IMG/VR virus record: IMGVR_UViG_3300042894_004439
Coordinates: 1 to 64,000 of that record
Strand: one strand, 5' to 3'
DNA from: a virus
Length of the DNA stretch: 64,000 nt
This document shows positions 1-8,333 of this stretch, in pieces. Position 1 is the first letter of the stretch; every line of letters begins with the position of its first letter. The notes under the pieces are model-generated. The model made no database searches. It was given only the letters and a program-made list of their open reading frames with translations, and was not told the origin of the DNA. The position numbers and the translations under genes were made by a program.

Positions 1-2
1 AA

Positions 3-404
3 AGTCTAAAAGCACATCAACGATTGCACGAAGCAGGACACATAGATGAATTACCCTGGAACCACCCAGACTACCATCCAGACTATCAAGCTCAGTTGGC
101 ACTTGAAGCTGACAACGACTTACCAGCCGCCAACGGCAACATACGTGGGTTTGGTTCAGTGTTTCCTACTCCGGCGGTCAAAGGCGACATGTATTTAAAA
201 ACTGACCGTTTGCCAAGTGAATTGTACAAATTCAATGGTAATATCTGGATCATAATTGATAAAAATATCAGCGATAGTTATGTGTATGATGAAGCGTACA
301 TAGACCATCTGATAGAAAAAATTGATTCAGGCGAATACGACCCTGATTTACTAAGCGAGTCCGAAAAAGACGGTATCGCACTCAGATTAAACATCAAGCC
401 ATAA
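3..404 (+). CDS. Hypothetical protein, 5'-truncated by window edge
   Basis: The frame is open from the first codon of the window, so the gene probably starts upstream; a TTG at 24 is the first possible internal start. The visible 134 codons contain no family I can name. A central Gly/Pro-rich stretch followed by a YKFNGNIW motif resembles short beta-structured segments of phage virion proteins, but this is only a resemblance. The C-terminus is acidic. It ends one base before clpX, so the two are probably co-transcribed. Confidence 0.55.
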   Translation, partial: SLKAHQRLHEAGHIDELPWNHPDYHPDYQAQLALEADNDLPAANGNIRGFGSVFPTPAVKGDMYLKTDRLPSELYKFNGNIWIIIDKNISDSYVYDEAYIDHLIEKIDSGEYDPDLLSESEKDGIALRLNIKP

Positions 405-405
405 C

Positions 406-1605
406 ATGGCAGATTCCATTGTTCATTGTAGTTTTTGTGCCAAACACAAAGATCAAGTAGTCAAACTTATTGTGGGCAACAATGCAGCTATCTGTGATGC
501 CTGTGTGGATTTCTGTGAAAATTTACTCAAAGACAGAAAAAAAACTGCCACGGCCAATGCAACTAAATCCACAGTGCTGGATCCTGGAGATATTAAAAAT
601 TTTTTAGATCAACATGTGGTGGGACAAGATTCAGCAAAAATAGTTTTATCAGTGGCCATTGCCAATCACTACAAACGTATTGGTAATTTAGATACCAATG
701 TAGAAATACAAAAAGTCAATATATTAATGACTGGACCCACTGGCACTGGTAAAACATTACTGGCAAGAACTGTGGCAAAATATCTAGATGTGCCATTTGC
801 AGTGGCCGACGCCACTTGTCTCACTGAGGCAGGATATGTGGGTGATGATGTAGAAAGTCTGATAGGAAGATTGTATGCAGCAGCCAATGGTGATGTTCAA
901 CGATGTCAGCGTGGTATAGTGTTCCTGGATGAAGTTGATAAAATAGCAAGAAAAAGCGAAAGTGCCACAGTTGCCCGAGACGTGTCCGGTGAAGGTGTTC
1001 AACAGGCCTTGCTCAAATTGATTGAAGGTACCAAGTGCAAAGTGTCTGCACATGGAAATCGTAAATCCGGTGATACCATAGAAATTGACACAACTAATAT
1101 ACTGTTTATTGCTGGTGGTGCATTTGTGGGGTTAGATGCCATAGTAAAAAACCGTGTGCAAGGTACCACCATGGGATTTAGTGCAAATTTCAGCAGTGAC
1201 ATACATCTTGTCCAGGAACCAGTGATCCCCGATGACTTGGTCCGATACGGAATGATTCCTGAATTTGTGGGCCGATTTGGAAGCTGTGTTAATTTACAAG
1301 CGTTGACTAAACCGCAGTTAATTAATATTTTAACTGAAATAAAACACAATGTTATCAGTCAATACAAATGGTTGTTTGATCAAGATGGTGTTGCACTAGA
1401 ATTTGATCCAGACAGTTTGGATCTCATAGCAGAACGTACATTGCACACAAAAACAGGCGCCAGAGGGTTACACATTGAACTAGAACGTGCATTGCTACCG
1501 CATATGTTTGATCTACCAAAATATAAACGACAAAACATACTGCAAGTGGTCATCAATAAAGAGTTGATAAATACTCCTATGACACTGATACAAGAAAATT
1601 CATGA
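406..1605 (+). CDS. clpX: ClpX-like AAA+ unfoldase
   Basis: ATP-dependent unfoldase that selects proteins and threads them into ClpP. At 399 aa it is close to bacterial ClpX (about 420). Seen in order: an N-terminal C4 zinc-binding domain (C8, C11, C30, C33), Walker A GPTGTGKT (110-117), a GYVGDDVE pore-loop motif, Walker B VFLDE (172-176), the ClpX signature around [16 protein letters not shown], and a C-terminal KTGARGL sensor-2 motif. The loop that normally reads IGF and docks on ClpP reads MGF here (256-258). There is no clear Shine-Dalgarno sequence; the gene sits one base after the previous one, and bS21 overlaps its 3' end by 4 bp. A clpS follows at 2451 and a clpP lies at 16942. Confidence 0.95.
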   Translation: MADSIVHCSFCAKHKDQVVKLIVGNNAAICDACVDFCENLLKDRKKTATANATKSTVLDPGDIKNFLDQHVVGQDSAKIVLSVAIANHYKRIGNLDTNVEIQKVNILMTGPTGTGKTLLARTVAKYLDVPFAVADATCLTEAGYVGDDVESLIGRLYAAANGDVQRCQRGIVFLDEVDKIARKSESATVARDVSGEGVQQALLKLIEGTKCKVSAHGNRKSGDTIEIDTTNILFIAGGAFVGLDAIVKNRVQGTTMGFSANFSSDIHLVQEPVIPDDLVRYGMIPEFVGRFGSCVNLQALTKPQLINILTEIKHNVISQYKWLFDQDGVALEFDPDSLDLIAERTLHTKTGARGLHIELERALLPHMFDLPKYKRQNILQVVINKELINTPMTLIQENS

Positions 1606-1823
1606 AACTATACGGACGAACAGTTTTGGTCAAAGATGGCAACGTAGACAAAGCTCTGCGAAAATTCAAGAAAAAAATTCAAGATGATGGGTTGCTGAAC
1701 AATCTTCGCGAGCGAGAATTTTATGAAAAACCTACCACTGAGAGAAAACGTAAAAAATCTGCGGCGAAAAACCGCTTGCAAAAACAAATAACGGCCCAGG
1801 CACTGCCAAAGAAATTGTTCTAA
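1602..1823 (+). CDS. rpsU: Ribosomal protein bS21
   Basis: Small-subunit protein bS21, which sits near the anti-Shine-Dalgarno end of 16S rRNA and helps initiation. The 73-aa product has the diagnostic [17 protein letters not shown] block (about 37-53) and a basic C-terminus, and is as long as cellular bS21. It overlaps clpX by 4 bp (ATGA), implying translational coupling. Phage bS21 homologues are known, especially from large and aquatic phages, and are thought to enter host ribosomes. A second initiation-related protein, IF-1, is encoded at 47104. Confidence 0.95.
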   Translation: MKLYGRTVLVKDGNVDKALRKFKKKIQDDGLLNNLREREFYEKPTTERKRKKSAAKNRLQKQITAQALPKKLF

Positions 1824-1828
1824 GTCTC

Positions 1829-1857
1829 TTTACATTTAATCACTTTTAATCTATAAT
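1829..1857 (+). promoter_or_regulatory. sigma70-like promoter of hsp20
   Basis: TTTACA (1829-1834), a 17-bp spacer and a perfect TATAAT (1852-1857). The -10 overlaps an ATAATAAATA run (1853-1862), so a T4-type late promoter could also lie here. Confidence 0.65.
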
Positions 1858-1867
1858 AAATAACTGT

Positions 1868-1926
1868 GTAGATGCCGATGGTCGGGTCTATATTAAAGTC
1901 ATCTTGCTTAATAAAGGAGAAAACAA
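1868..1926 (+). promoter_or_regulatory. Structured 5' leader of hsp20, shared with phasin gene
   Basis: The untranslated leader contains a GATGCCG...CGGGTCT segment able to form a small hairpin (TAGA at 1870-1873 pairing with TCTA at 1888-1891, with an inner CC/GG), followed by GCTTAATAAAGGA just before the start codon. The phasin leader (16508-16562) has the same order of elements with compensating bases in the hairpin (AGAC/GTCT). No other copy was seen in the window. Confidence 0.5.
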
Positions 1927-2385
1927 ATGACAAAAACTCTCACACTTCGTAGTTTCGACATTCCTGCAATTCACAAATTTGGTATTGGTTTTGATAACTT
2001 ATTTGATGATCTAATGCGTGTAAATGCTCAACAAGCCAACAACAACTATCCACCCTACAACATTGTACAGATCAACGATGATGAGTATATGATCAGTATT
2101 GCGGTAGCAGGTTTTGGCCATGATAATTTGTCAGTTACAAAAGATAAAAACTTTTTGATTGTTGAAGGCACACATGCAGCTGAAACTGTGGAAAACAATG
2201 ATTCTACGGCAGTATTTTTGCACAAAGGAATCAGCGAAAGAAGTTTCCGTAGGGAATTTCAATTGGCAGATCACGTAGAAATTAACAATGCAAATCTTGA
2301 ATTGGGGATTTTAACCATTCATTTAAAACGTGAAGTACCTGAAGAAATGAAACCAAAGAGCATTGCAATTACCTATACAAACTAA
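1927..2385 (+). CDS. Small heat-shock protein, Hsp20 family
   Basis: ATP-independent holdase. The 152-aa protein has a short N-terminal arm with a FDNLFDDLMR motif like IbpA, then an alpha-crystallin domain (about 38-145) containing the AVAGFGHDNLSV strand, a GISERSFRREFQL segment and the late LELGILTIHLKRE strand, and ends with a short tail carrying SIAI, close to the I-x-I anchor. Start is set by a strong AAAGGAG. Hsp20 genes are common in T4-like phages, where they are thought to protect virion proteins. The leader shared with the phasin gene is unusual. Confidence 0.93.
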   Translation: MTKTLTLRSFDIPAIHKFGIGFDNLFDDLMRVNAQQANNNYPPYNIVQINDDEYMISIAVAGFGHDNLSVTKDKNFLIVEGTHAAETVENNDSTAVFLHKGISERSFRREFQLADHVEINNANLELGILTIHLKREVPEEMKPKSIAITYTN

Positions 2386-2390
2386 TATAA

Positions 2391-2424
2391 TAGTAAATAC
2401 ACAGTGGAGAGCAGTCTCCACTGT
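2391..2424 (+). promoter_or_regulatory. Late-promoter-like motif and perfect hairpin in clpS leader
   Basis: A TAAATAC motif (2394-2400) resembling a T4-type late promoter is directly followed by a perfect 10-bp inverted repeat: ACAGTGGAGA (2401-2410), loop GCAG, TCTCCACTGT (2415-2424). There is no U-tract, so it is not a classical terminator; it would form a stable hairpin at the 5' end of the clpS mRNA, or serve as a processing site downstream of hsp20. Confidence 0.5.
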
Positions 2425-2450
2425 ACAATTATACCAATAAAGGAATGCCG

Positions 2451-2759
2451 ATGTCACAATCAGATACTGCCAAAAAAATACAAGTTAATCACGACATCAA
2501 GGAGCCACCAATGTTCAAGGTGATATATGTCAATGACAATCAGACTTCGGTGGAATTTGTAATTGAAAGTCTAGTTAGTGTGTTTAGTTATAATACTGAT
2601 ACTGCACTGAAAATTACCGAAAACATACACACCGAAGGCAGTGCAGTGGTAGCGGTATTACCTTATGAGATTGCTGAACAAAAAGGTGTCGAAGTGACAT
2701 TGTCAGCAAGAAGCCAAAATTATCCATTACAACTGAAATTAGAACCAGAACTGGTCTAA
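2451..2759 (+). CDS. clpS: ClpS adaptor protein
   Basis: N-end-rule adaptor that normally docks on ClpA and delivers N-degron substrates. The 102-aa protein has the family pattern: a flexible N-terminus, PPMFKVIYVNDN (compare PPMYKVVLLNDD), EFVIESL, an ITENIHTEGSAVVAVLP helix-strand, EIAEQK, and a C-terminal PLQLKLEPE. Start 2451 is preferred over 2445 because AAAGGA abuts 2445 but lies 6 bp from 2451. No ClpA is visible in the window, so the partner is either the host ClpA or the phage ClpX; the latter would be unusual. Confidence 0.9.
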   Translation: MSQSDTAKKIQVNHDIKEPPMFKVIYVNDNQTSVEFVIESLVSVFSYNTDTALKITENIHTEGSAVVAVLPYEIAEQKGVEVTLSARSQNYPLQLKLEPELV

Positions 2760-2761
2760 GA

Positions 2762-3547
2762 TTACTTTATTTCTATGCGTTTAGGATAGTAAGGCCGTTG
2801 GCACCATTCAGTATCGCCGCGTCCTCTACAGTTATTAACATATCTGATGTCATTGGTAATTCTGTCTACCTGTTGATGATAGTGACCAAAACACCATGTA
2901 TGGATTTTGTGTTCAGTGTCTTCATTCAATGCCAGCTCCAAATGTGGATTGCCAGTGGTGTTAAATCTCCAACTGCCGGACAATGCAATGTCATGCTCCA
3001 CCAACCATGGTGCTGGTACTGTGTGTGACACAATCACAATAGATTTAACATCCGGATGAGTTTGTAATTTTTTAACACCTTGAATAAGATACGCTGCATC
3101 ATTAAGTGCTGCCGAAGCAACATCGTCAACGGCAGTTTTACTAATTTGATACGTGTCTTGAAACCATAATTGGGTTTGATCTGCATCAATATTAAGATCA
3201 AAATCATAATTCCACCAGCCGTTTGCACCAATGATAGCAACACCATTGACAACAACCACATGCTCGCGCATGAATACTACATTTTTAATTTTAGCAAGTC
3301 TATCAGCCAGTTCTTTATAACTTTGATTTAACGTATCAAGCTGCCAACGATGTTCGTCGTTGCCGTCGATATAAAAAACAGCTTGATAACATTCACTAAG
3401 ATGAGTTAATGTTTCAACTGTTAAATCTATTGTTTTAGCAATATCGCCAGCTACTACACAAACTGGACTTGTGGCCTGCCCGGCCCAGTCAAATTTATCC
3501 CAGGTCTCGACGTGTAAGTCAGAAATTAAATCAAATGCAAAAGTCAT
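2762..3547 (-). CDS. Calcineurin-like metallophosphoesterase
   Basis: A 261-aa phosphoesterase with the ordered metal-binding motifs of the family: DLHVE near the N-terminus, GDIA, GNDEH, SHT and FGHYH. These ligate two metal ions in enzymes acting on phosphomonoesters, diesters or nucleotides; the substrate cannot be read from sequence. It runs against its neighbours, ending 2 bp from clpS and diverging from the 3572 gene across 24 bp. A second member of the family is at 28631. Confidence 0.88.
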   Translation of the reverse strand: MTFAFDLISDLHVETWDKFDWAGQATSPVCVVAGDIAKTIDLTVETLTHLSECYQAVFYIDGNDEHRWQLDTLNQSYKELADRLAKIKNVVFMREHVVVVNGVAIIGANGWWNYDFDLNIDADQTQLWFQDTYQISKTAVDDVASAALNDAAYLIQGVKKLQTHPDVKSIVIVSHTVPAPWLVEHDIALSGSWRFNTTGNPHLELALNEDTEHKIHTWCFGHYHQQVDRITNDIRYVNNCRGRGDTEWCQRPYYPKRIEIK

Positions 3548-3571
3548 GATACATATTTAAAAGGATTTTAC

Positions 3572-3943
3572 ATGAACATAATATTTGGAACAGAGCAAGC
3601 TGAAAAATTACGTGACCGTTTTACTGTGCTTGAACTTGATACTTTTACACTTGGCAACAGTGGACCAACTGTAACGGCATATTGTGTGATAGAAACAGTG
3701 CCGCTGGATCAAATGCCCATGATTGAAGCATGGCAAAGATTACACACCGCATTGATAAAAAATTTTCAAGAACGAAATTGGACCTACTGTAATCCGTTAA
3801 TAGCACAATTAAAAGGTGCCTGGAATTTAGAAATTGATAGCTTTTATGAAATTCTTCAACAAAGAATTGACAATTTATTAGCAACAGAGCCAGATAAAAA
3901 TTGGACCCATGTCATTGAACGGCCAATTGGAGAAATATTTTAA
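3572..3943 (+). CDS. Hypothetical protein, 123 aa
   Basis: Not recognised. A soluble, mixed alpha/beta-looking protein with no membrane segment or obvious motif; two aromatic-rich stretches (NWTYCNPLIAQLKGAWNLEI) may be core strands. The start is supported by AAAGGA upstream. It is convergent with the glycosyltransferase gene downstream. Confidence 0.75.
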   Translation: MNIIFGTEQAEKLRDRFTVLELDTFTLGNSGPTVTAYCVIETVPLDQMPMIEAWQRLHTALIKNFQERNWTYCNPLIAQLKGAWNLEIDSFYEILQQRIDNLLATEPDKNWTHVIERPIGEIF

Positions 3944-3955
3944 CACTGGTATTGC

Positions 3956-5233
3956 CTAAGGTTTGGCATATTTTTTTGCTTTTTCGTATACAATTTTAAA
4001 TTGTTGATTTGTTGGCCAAATAAGATTTGTGTTGGTTTTAAAAAATTCCACAATAGATTGATGAGATGTTAGGTTATTCCAATGGTCAACCCAGTGATTA
4101 CAACTCTTGGATTGTTCAAATTTAACAAAGGCTAACGATAAGTTTGTTTCCAATTCAGAGTTAATTTGATCAAAAAAACTCTTGCTAAAAAAATGTTCGC
4201 GGTTATGATCTGCAATTTGTTGCAATTGAGCTAGTTTATGTTGTCTTTCATGATCAGTCCAATTTGCAATTTTTTTCATCAACAACACTATAGCTTGTAA
4301 TCTTTTTGCAGGGTCTTTTATAGTATCGTAACTTTCATCAATCACAGTATCAAATGTTTTAAATCCGTAGGTTCTTAGGTATTCTAAACTACCGTGCGTG
4401 GCTGCTAAAATAAAAGGTTGCCCACAGGCAATAGGGCGCAACGATTTTTCAGTCAACTGCAATCGGTCGTCATCAAATAATGTTTCTAACACAACTTCAA
4501 TATCGGTATTTGCATAATCTTCTATAGTAAAATCTGCACTACTAGTGCTAGGAGCGGTGTTGACACTGAAATGATTTTCAAGGTGATGCTCAGATTGCCA
4601 ACCTGGATTGGCAAACGTGTGATTTTTGTAATACACACCCTGTTCGTTGAATACTGCAGATGTTTGACAGTCTGAGACCAAGTTGTGCTCTACTAGTAAA
4701 TCAGCAAATTTTAGTCGATATTCTCTAGTACCGGTCCATGCACGATTGTAAATTAAAAATTTTTTTGTTGGTGTTTTTTTTATTGATATGTGCTGGGCAA
4801 ATCGAAACCAATCCAACGACAACAGTGCATGATTCCAGTAGTAAATTGGAATAAAATTGTTATTTTGATAGATGTCAAGATTTTTAGATCTTTTTTCACT
4901 GTGTAGTAAAAATACGTTGTCATAAATGCACGGCGTGTGTCTTAAATTATGTTGATTGTACTTGATGTTTAGTGATTTCAAAATAGTAGTAAATTTGTCA
5001 CTCCAATCAAACTCATAATTTTCATACAACTCAAAATTTAAAGGCTCCTGGTCATAACAGTAAATACTTGGTTGAGAAGTTCTTTCTTGCCAGTTATAAT
5101 TTTTAATTACATTCAAATCCTCGAACTTTTTTGATCCATATGGATAAAATCGATAAATTATTACAACTTCTCCGCAATTTTCTTCAGCAAGACTTTGGAC
5201 ATAGTGATACAGTCGATCTAAGGGAATACTCAT
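3956..5233 (-). CDS. Putative GT-B-type glycosyltransferase
   Basis: A 425-aa protein whose C-terminal half has the layout of retaining glycosyltransferases and exostosin-like enzymes: IEVVLETLFDD followed by LTEKSLRPIACGQPFILA, i.e. an acidic residue, an EK pair and a glycine-rich donor-binding turn. The N-terminal half is aromatic-rich, with no signal peptide or membrane helix, so it would act in the cytoplasm. Likely roles are decoration of phage DNA, virion or host surface glycans. The exact family is uncertain; Trp/Tyr-rich phage glycosyltransferases of this kind diverge strongly. Confidence 0.6.
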   Translation of the reverse strand: MSIPLDRLYHYVQSLAEENCGEVVIIYRFYPYGSKKFEDLNVIKNYNWQERTSQPSIYCYDQEPLNFELYENYEFDWSDKFTTILKSLNIKYNQHNLRHTPCIYDNVFLLHSEKRSKNLDIYQNNNFIPIYYWNHALLSLDWFRFAQHISIKKTPTKKFLIYNRAWTGTREYRLKFADLLVEHNLVSDCQTSAVFNEQGVYYKNHTFANPGWQSEHHLENHFSVNTAPSTSSADFTIEDYANTDIEVVLETLFDDDRLQLTEKSLRPIACGQPFILAATHGSLEYLRTYGFKTFDTVIDESYDTIKDPAKRLQAIVLLMKKIANWTDHERQHKLAQLQQIADHNREHFFSKSFFDQINSELETNLSLAFVKFEQSKSCNHWVDHWNNLTSHQSIVEFFKTNTNLIWPTNQQFKIVYEKAKKYAKP

Positions 5234-5272
5234 AGGATGGTATTTACAATTAAAACCATCAAGGAATAAAAT

Positions 5273-5797
5273 ATGTCAACTCAGCTAATAAAAAAATACC
5301 AATTTCACAAATTCTGGGATGATGAATTTAAACACCTACTGTACCAACATGAGGAATTTAACGATCCTGACAACTTGAAGCTTTGGACTGATGCAGGATA
5401 TCCTAATCGGTTCACCGGTGACATGTGTGATATGCGTAGTCAACAACCTTCATGGAATCAACGATTTGTAGATATGTTTTCGGGCAACGGCTGGAAGGAC
5501 ATTGGCACCAGTTATTATCGAATGAGTACTGGCACAGTATTGCCTACACACAGCGATTTGTACAAAAAATATGTCAAATTGTTCAATCTTCAAGGTCGCG
5601 AACATACCATAAGACGTGCTATAATATTTTTAGAAGATTGGCAACCTGGGCATTACGCCGAGTTGTTAGATGAACCTTTTGTGGGCTGGAGAGCAGGCGC
5701 AGCACTTGAGTGGAGCTATGATGCCGCACACATGGCCGCCAATTTGGGAATCTCTCCTCGATACACATTACAGATTACAGGGCATGTAGATGATTAA
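5273..5797 (+). CDS. 2-oxoglutarate/Fe(II) oxygenase-like protein
   Basis: The 174-aa protein shows a facial-triad pattern: H-x-D in PTHSDLYKKY (middle), a distal His in DAAHMAANLG and an Arg in PRYTLQITG that would bind 2-oxoglutarate. It has the short double-stranded beta-helix length of phage hydroxylases. The substrate is unknown. It overlaps the amidinotransferase start by 8 bp, so the two are translated together and may act on one pathway. A good AAGGA precedes the start. The oxygenase call rests on these motifs only. Confidence 0.6.
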   Translation: MSTQLIKKYQFHKFWDDEFKHLLYQHEEFNDPDNLKLWTDAGYPNRFTGDMCDMRSQQPSWNQRFVDMFSGNGWKDIGTSYYRMSTGTVLPTHSDLYKKYVKLFNLQGREHTIRRAIIFLEDWQPGHYAELLDEPFVGWRAGAALEWSYDAAHMAANLGISPRYTLQITGHVDD

Positions 5798-6713
5798 CAG
5801 TTATAATGAATGGGACCCACTGGAAGAAATAGTAGTGGGGTCAGCAACCTATGCAAATTGGCCGTCCGCTGATCCTGTGTTTGCAAAAGAAAGTTCCAAA
5901 ACTACCTGGACCAAAACACCAGTACCCAGTGGTCCAGTTCCACAATGGATCATTGATGAAACAAATGAAGATTTGGATGTATTGGCTGATACACTAACAA
6001 AATTAGGTATTGTAGTACATCGTCCAACAGAAATAAATTTTCAAGAACGCAACGGCATGTATAACTATTGTCCTAGAGACAGGTTGTTAATTGCAGGATC
6101 CACTGTGATTGATACTGCTGTGTTGTATCCCTGCAGAGACCAAGAAATTCAAGCACTAGATTTTGTAATAAAAAGTGCTAAAAAAGTATTGACCATGCCC
6201 AAAAATTCAGGTTATGTTCTAGACGCTGCAAACATATTACGATTGGGAAAAGACAAATATTTGTTCCTTGAAAGTGCCAGTGGTAATCGTCTCGCATGGC
6301 ACTGGTTGATGGCCAATTTGCCTACCACAACCAGTATGGAACTTTGTAATTTTTATTCAGGCGTGCACATTGACAGCACCATAATGCCTTTGCGAGAAGG
6401 TGTTGTGTTGTTAAATGCCAGCAGAGTTAATAAATCTAATTGCCCACGTGTGTTTGCCGACTGGGAATGTATCTATATAGATGATGTTGTGGCACAAGAT
6501 TTTTATCAGTATCCTTATGCATCAAAATGGATAGGCATGAACATGTTGGTAGTTGATCCCAACACAGTGATAGTGGATGCCGCACAACACAGCTTAATGG
6601 AATTGTTAGCTAGGAAAAATTTTACTGTGATACCCCGTACATTGCGACACAGTAGAACACTAGGTGGCGGCTTTCATTGTGCCACACTGGATCTCCGGAG
6701 ACGTCATGATTAA
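5790..6713 (+). CDS. Amidinotransferase, AGAT family
   Basis: Pentein-fold enzyme that moves the amidino group of arginine to an amine acceptor (glycine in AGAT, inosamine phosphate in aminocyclitol pathways). The 307-aa protein has an N-terminal WDPLEEIVVGSA motif, the catalytic HID (H193, D195) in GVHIDSTIMPL, and the nucleophilic cysteine C297 in GGGFHCATLDLRRR, nearly identical to the human AGAT active-site block. It is shorter than mitochondrial AGAT (about 420) but full length for bacterial relatives. The acceptor cannot be told. It lies in an overlapping run with a 2OG oxygenase and a fibre-like gene. Confidence 0.9.
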   Translation: MINSYNEWDPLEEIVVGSATYANWPSADPVFAKESSKTTWTKTPVPSGPVPQWIIDETNEDLDVLADTLTKLGIVVHRPTEINFQERNGMYNYCPRDRLLIAGSTVIDTAVLYPCRDQEIQALDFVIKSAKKVLTMPKNSGYVLDAANILRLGKDKYLFLESASGNRLAWHWLMANLPTTTSMELCNFYSGVHIDSTIMPLREGVVLLNASRVNKSNCPRVFADWECIYIDDVVAQDFYQYPYASKWIGMNMLVVDPNTVIVDAAQHSLMELLARKNFTVIPRTLRHSRTLGGGFHCATLDLRRRHD

Positions 6714-7749
6714 TCCCATCACAATTGATCCTGCGTTGATTCAGCAGTTGGTTGAACAAGAAGTTGAAAAAAATATTCTTAGTACAATTGAAAATCTTTG
6801 CCAAGATAAAGCATGGTTAGCTCGTATAGAGCACATGATCAATCAAACAGTAACACATGAAACTATTACTAGAATTGGCAGCATTGATATTAATACCATT
6901 ATACGCCAGCGGGTTGATGACAATATGAACACAGTCAAACAACAGTTGCTGACAGATTTTGCCAGTACCGGTATTGACGATCAAGCCACTGTGTGTCAAT
7001 TGACCATAATGGACGATACCACTGTGGTAGAAAATCGGCTAACCACTGCAGATCTAACAGTGGTCAATGGCGCTAGGATCAATGATCTTGCAGTGACTGG
7101 CAGTATTAATACAGATAATCCAGCCTGGACTGCATTGGCCGACAACATTAGTAATTCTGCTCTTGAAAAATTATCTGAGAAGTGGCGAACAGAATTGGTA
7201 CAACAAGTTGCCGACCAAATACGCAAACAAGGCATTGATTTTGATGCTGTAACCATTGGTGGCAATTATGTTGTCTCGGGCAATCAACTAAGCAAAACAA
7301 TTACAGAATCAAGTTTGCAATCAGTTGGATTGTTGAATCAACTGTCGGTCAAAGGCGATGCACACATAAACAATACTCTGCATGTGGTTAAAAGTAGAAT
7401 AGGTATCAACACAGATTCTCCTGAAGCTGCACTCAGCGTGTGGGATGAAGAAGTTTCTGTAATTGTGGGCAAGCACAAGGCCAAACAGGCTTATATTGGC
7501 ACAGGTAGAGATCAAACACTGAGTTTAGGAGTTAATCGTACACCATATCTTGACATTGACAACACCGGGCTGACCACTGTGAAAAAATTACAGGTAGGAG
7601 TGCACAAGTTCAGCCATGCCACACAAGTTCCAGGCTGGTTAGGAACCAAAGGAGATATAGTGTTCAATGCTAATCCAGGCCCTGACCGTGTGTTTGCCTG
7701 GGTATGCACTGGTTCTTATAATTGGCAAGTCATCAAAGGTGCAGAATGA
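6706..7749 (+). CDS. Tail-fibre/virion-like structural protein
   Basis: The 347-aa protein begins with a helical, coiled-coil-prone region (about 1-110), then a beta-rich region with the IGINTDSPEAALSV motif (about 235-250) often seen in trimeric phage fibres before a knob. The end, VFAWVCTGSYNWQVIKGAE, resembles the short terminal beta domains of fibre proteins. Start 6706 is chosen over an upstream GTG (6664) because GGAG lies 6 bp before it. It overlaps the amidinotransferase by 8 bp and the next gene by 4. Confidence 0.65.
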   Translation: MINPITIDPALIQQLVEQEVEKNILSTIENLCQDKAWLARIEHMINQTVTHETITRIGSIDINTIIRQRVDDNMNTVKQQLLTDFASTGIDDQATVCQLTIMDDTTVVENRLTTADLTVVNGARINDLAVTGSINTDNPAWTALADNISNSALEKLSEKWRTELVQQVADQIRKQGIDFDAVTIGGNYVVSGNQLSKTITESSLQSVGLLNQLSVKGDAHINNTLHVVKSRIGINTDSPEAALSVWDEEVSVIVGKHKAKQAYIGTGRDQTLSLGVNRTPYLDIDNTGLTTVKKLQVGVHKFSHATQVPGWLGTKGDIVFNANPGPDRVFAWVCTGSYNWQVIKGAE

Positions 7750-8303
7750 ACGTCAGTTGGGTATTGGCAGACGCCACAGCATTGGATCCCACACAGGATC
7801 TTGCGCAATTAAAAAATATAGGCAGCTTTTGGGGCGGCTGGCGTACATGGCGTGCCTGCGCCACAGACAATGTTGTTTGTCACAGTGCAACACAGGCTGA
7901 AAATTTATTGAAACGAAAATTTCAAACGCAATGTAATTTTTACATGCCAAATTCTGCTTACTTGACATTGAATCGTCCAGAAGGTGTGCGGTTGTATGAA
8001 GGTGAATTTGTGCATGATGTTGACCGTCAAGAAGAAATTGTTGCCATGCACTTGGCAGCTGGCGCCAATGACATTATACTACTGTTGGGATTTGATCTAC
8101 AGGATCGACCAAAAAATCCTGACAAGCTGGCAGAAAATCAAATGCAGCATTACCGAAATTTGTTTAAACAGGTAATTGTAAACAATCCTAACACACAATG
8201 GGTTTTGGTAGATCATCCAGGAGAAATTGGAAAATCGTTTGAATCATTGAACAACTTGACCAAAGACTCAATGAGCAGTGTGTTCAAAATGTTAGCTGCT
8301 TGA
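7746..8303 (+). CDS. Hypothetical protein, 185 aa
   Basis: Not assigned to a family. Starts in an ATGA overlap with the fibre-like gene. A conserved-looking N-terminal region reads SFWGGWRTWRACATDNVV; the middle has a hydrophobic strand (NDIILLLGFDLQD) followed by an NP-rich loop, as in Rossmann-like folds. No membrane segment. It closes the run that begins with the 2OG oxygenase at 5273. Confidence 0.75.
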   Translation: MNVSWVLADATALDPTQDLAQLKNIGSFWGGWRTWRACATDNVVCHSATQAENLLKRKFQTQCNFYMPNSAYLTLNRPEGVRLYEGEFVHDVDRQEEIVAMHLAAGANDIILLLGFDLQDRPKNPDKLAENQMQHYRNLFKQVIVNNPNTQWVLVDHPGEIGKSFESLNNLTKDSMSSVFKMLAA

Positions 8304-8328
8304 CTTGTAATTGGAGTTGTAGTATAAT
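8300..8328 (+). promoter_or_regulatory. sigma70-like promoter of uvsE
   Basis: TTGACT, 17 bp, TATAAT. Only 5 nt separate the -10 from the uvsE ATG, so the transcript should begin at or next to the start codon. Confidence 0.75.
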
Positions 8329-8333
8329 ACACT

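Noticed and set aside
5452-5673. Plus-strand open frame inside the 2OG oxygenase gene
   Set aside because: Shadow frame; no ribosome site and fully inside a better-supported gene.
6664-6705. GTG at 6664 as start of the fibre-like gene
   Set aside because: It would overlap the amidinotransferase active-site region by 50 bp and has no ribosome site, unlike ATG 6706.
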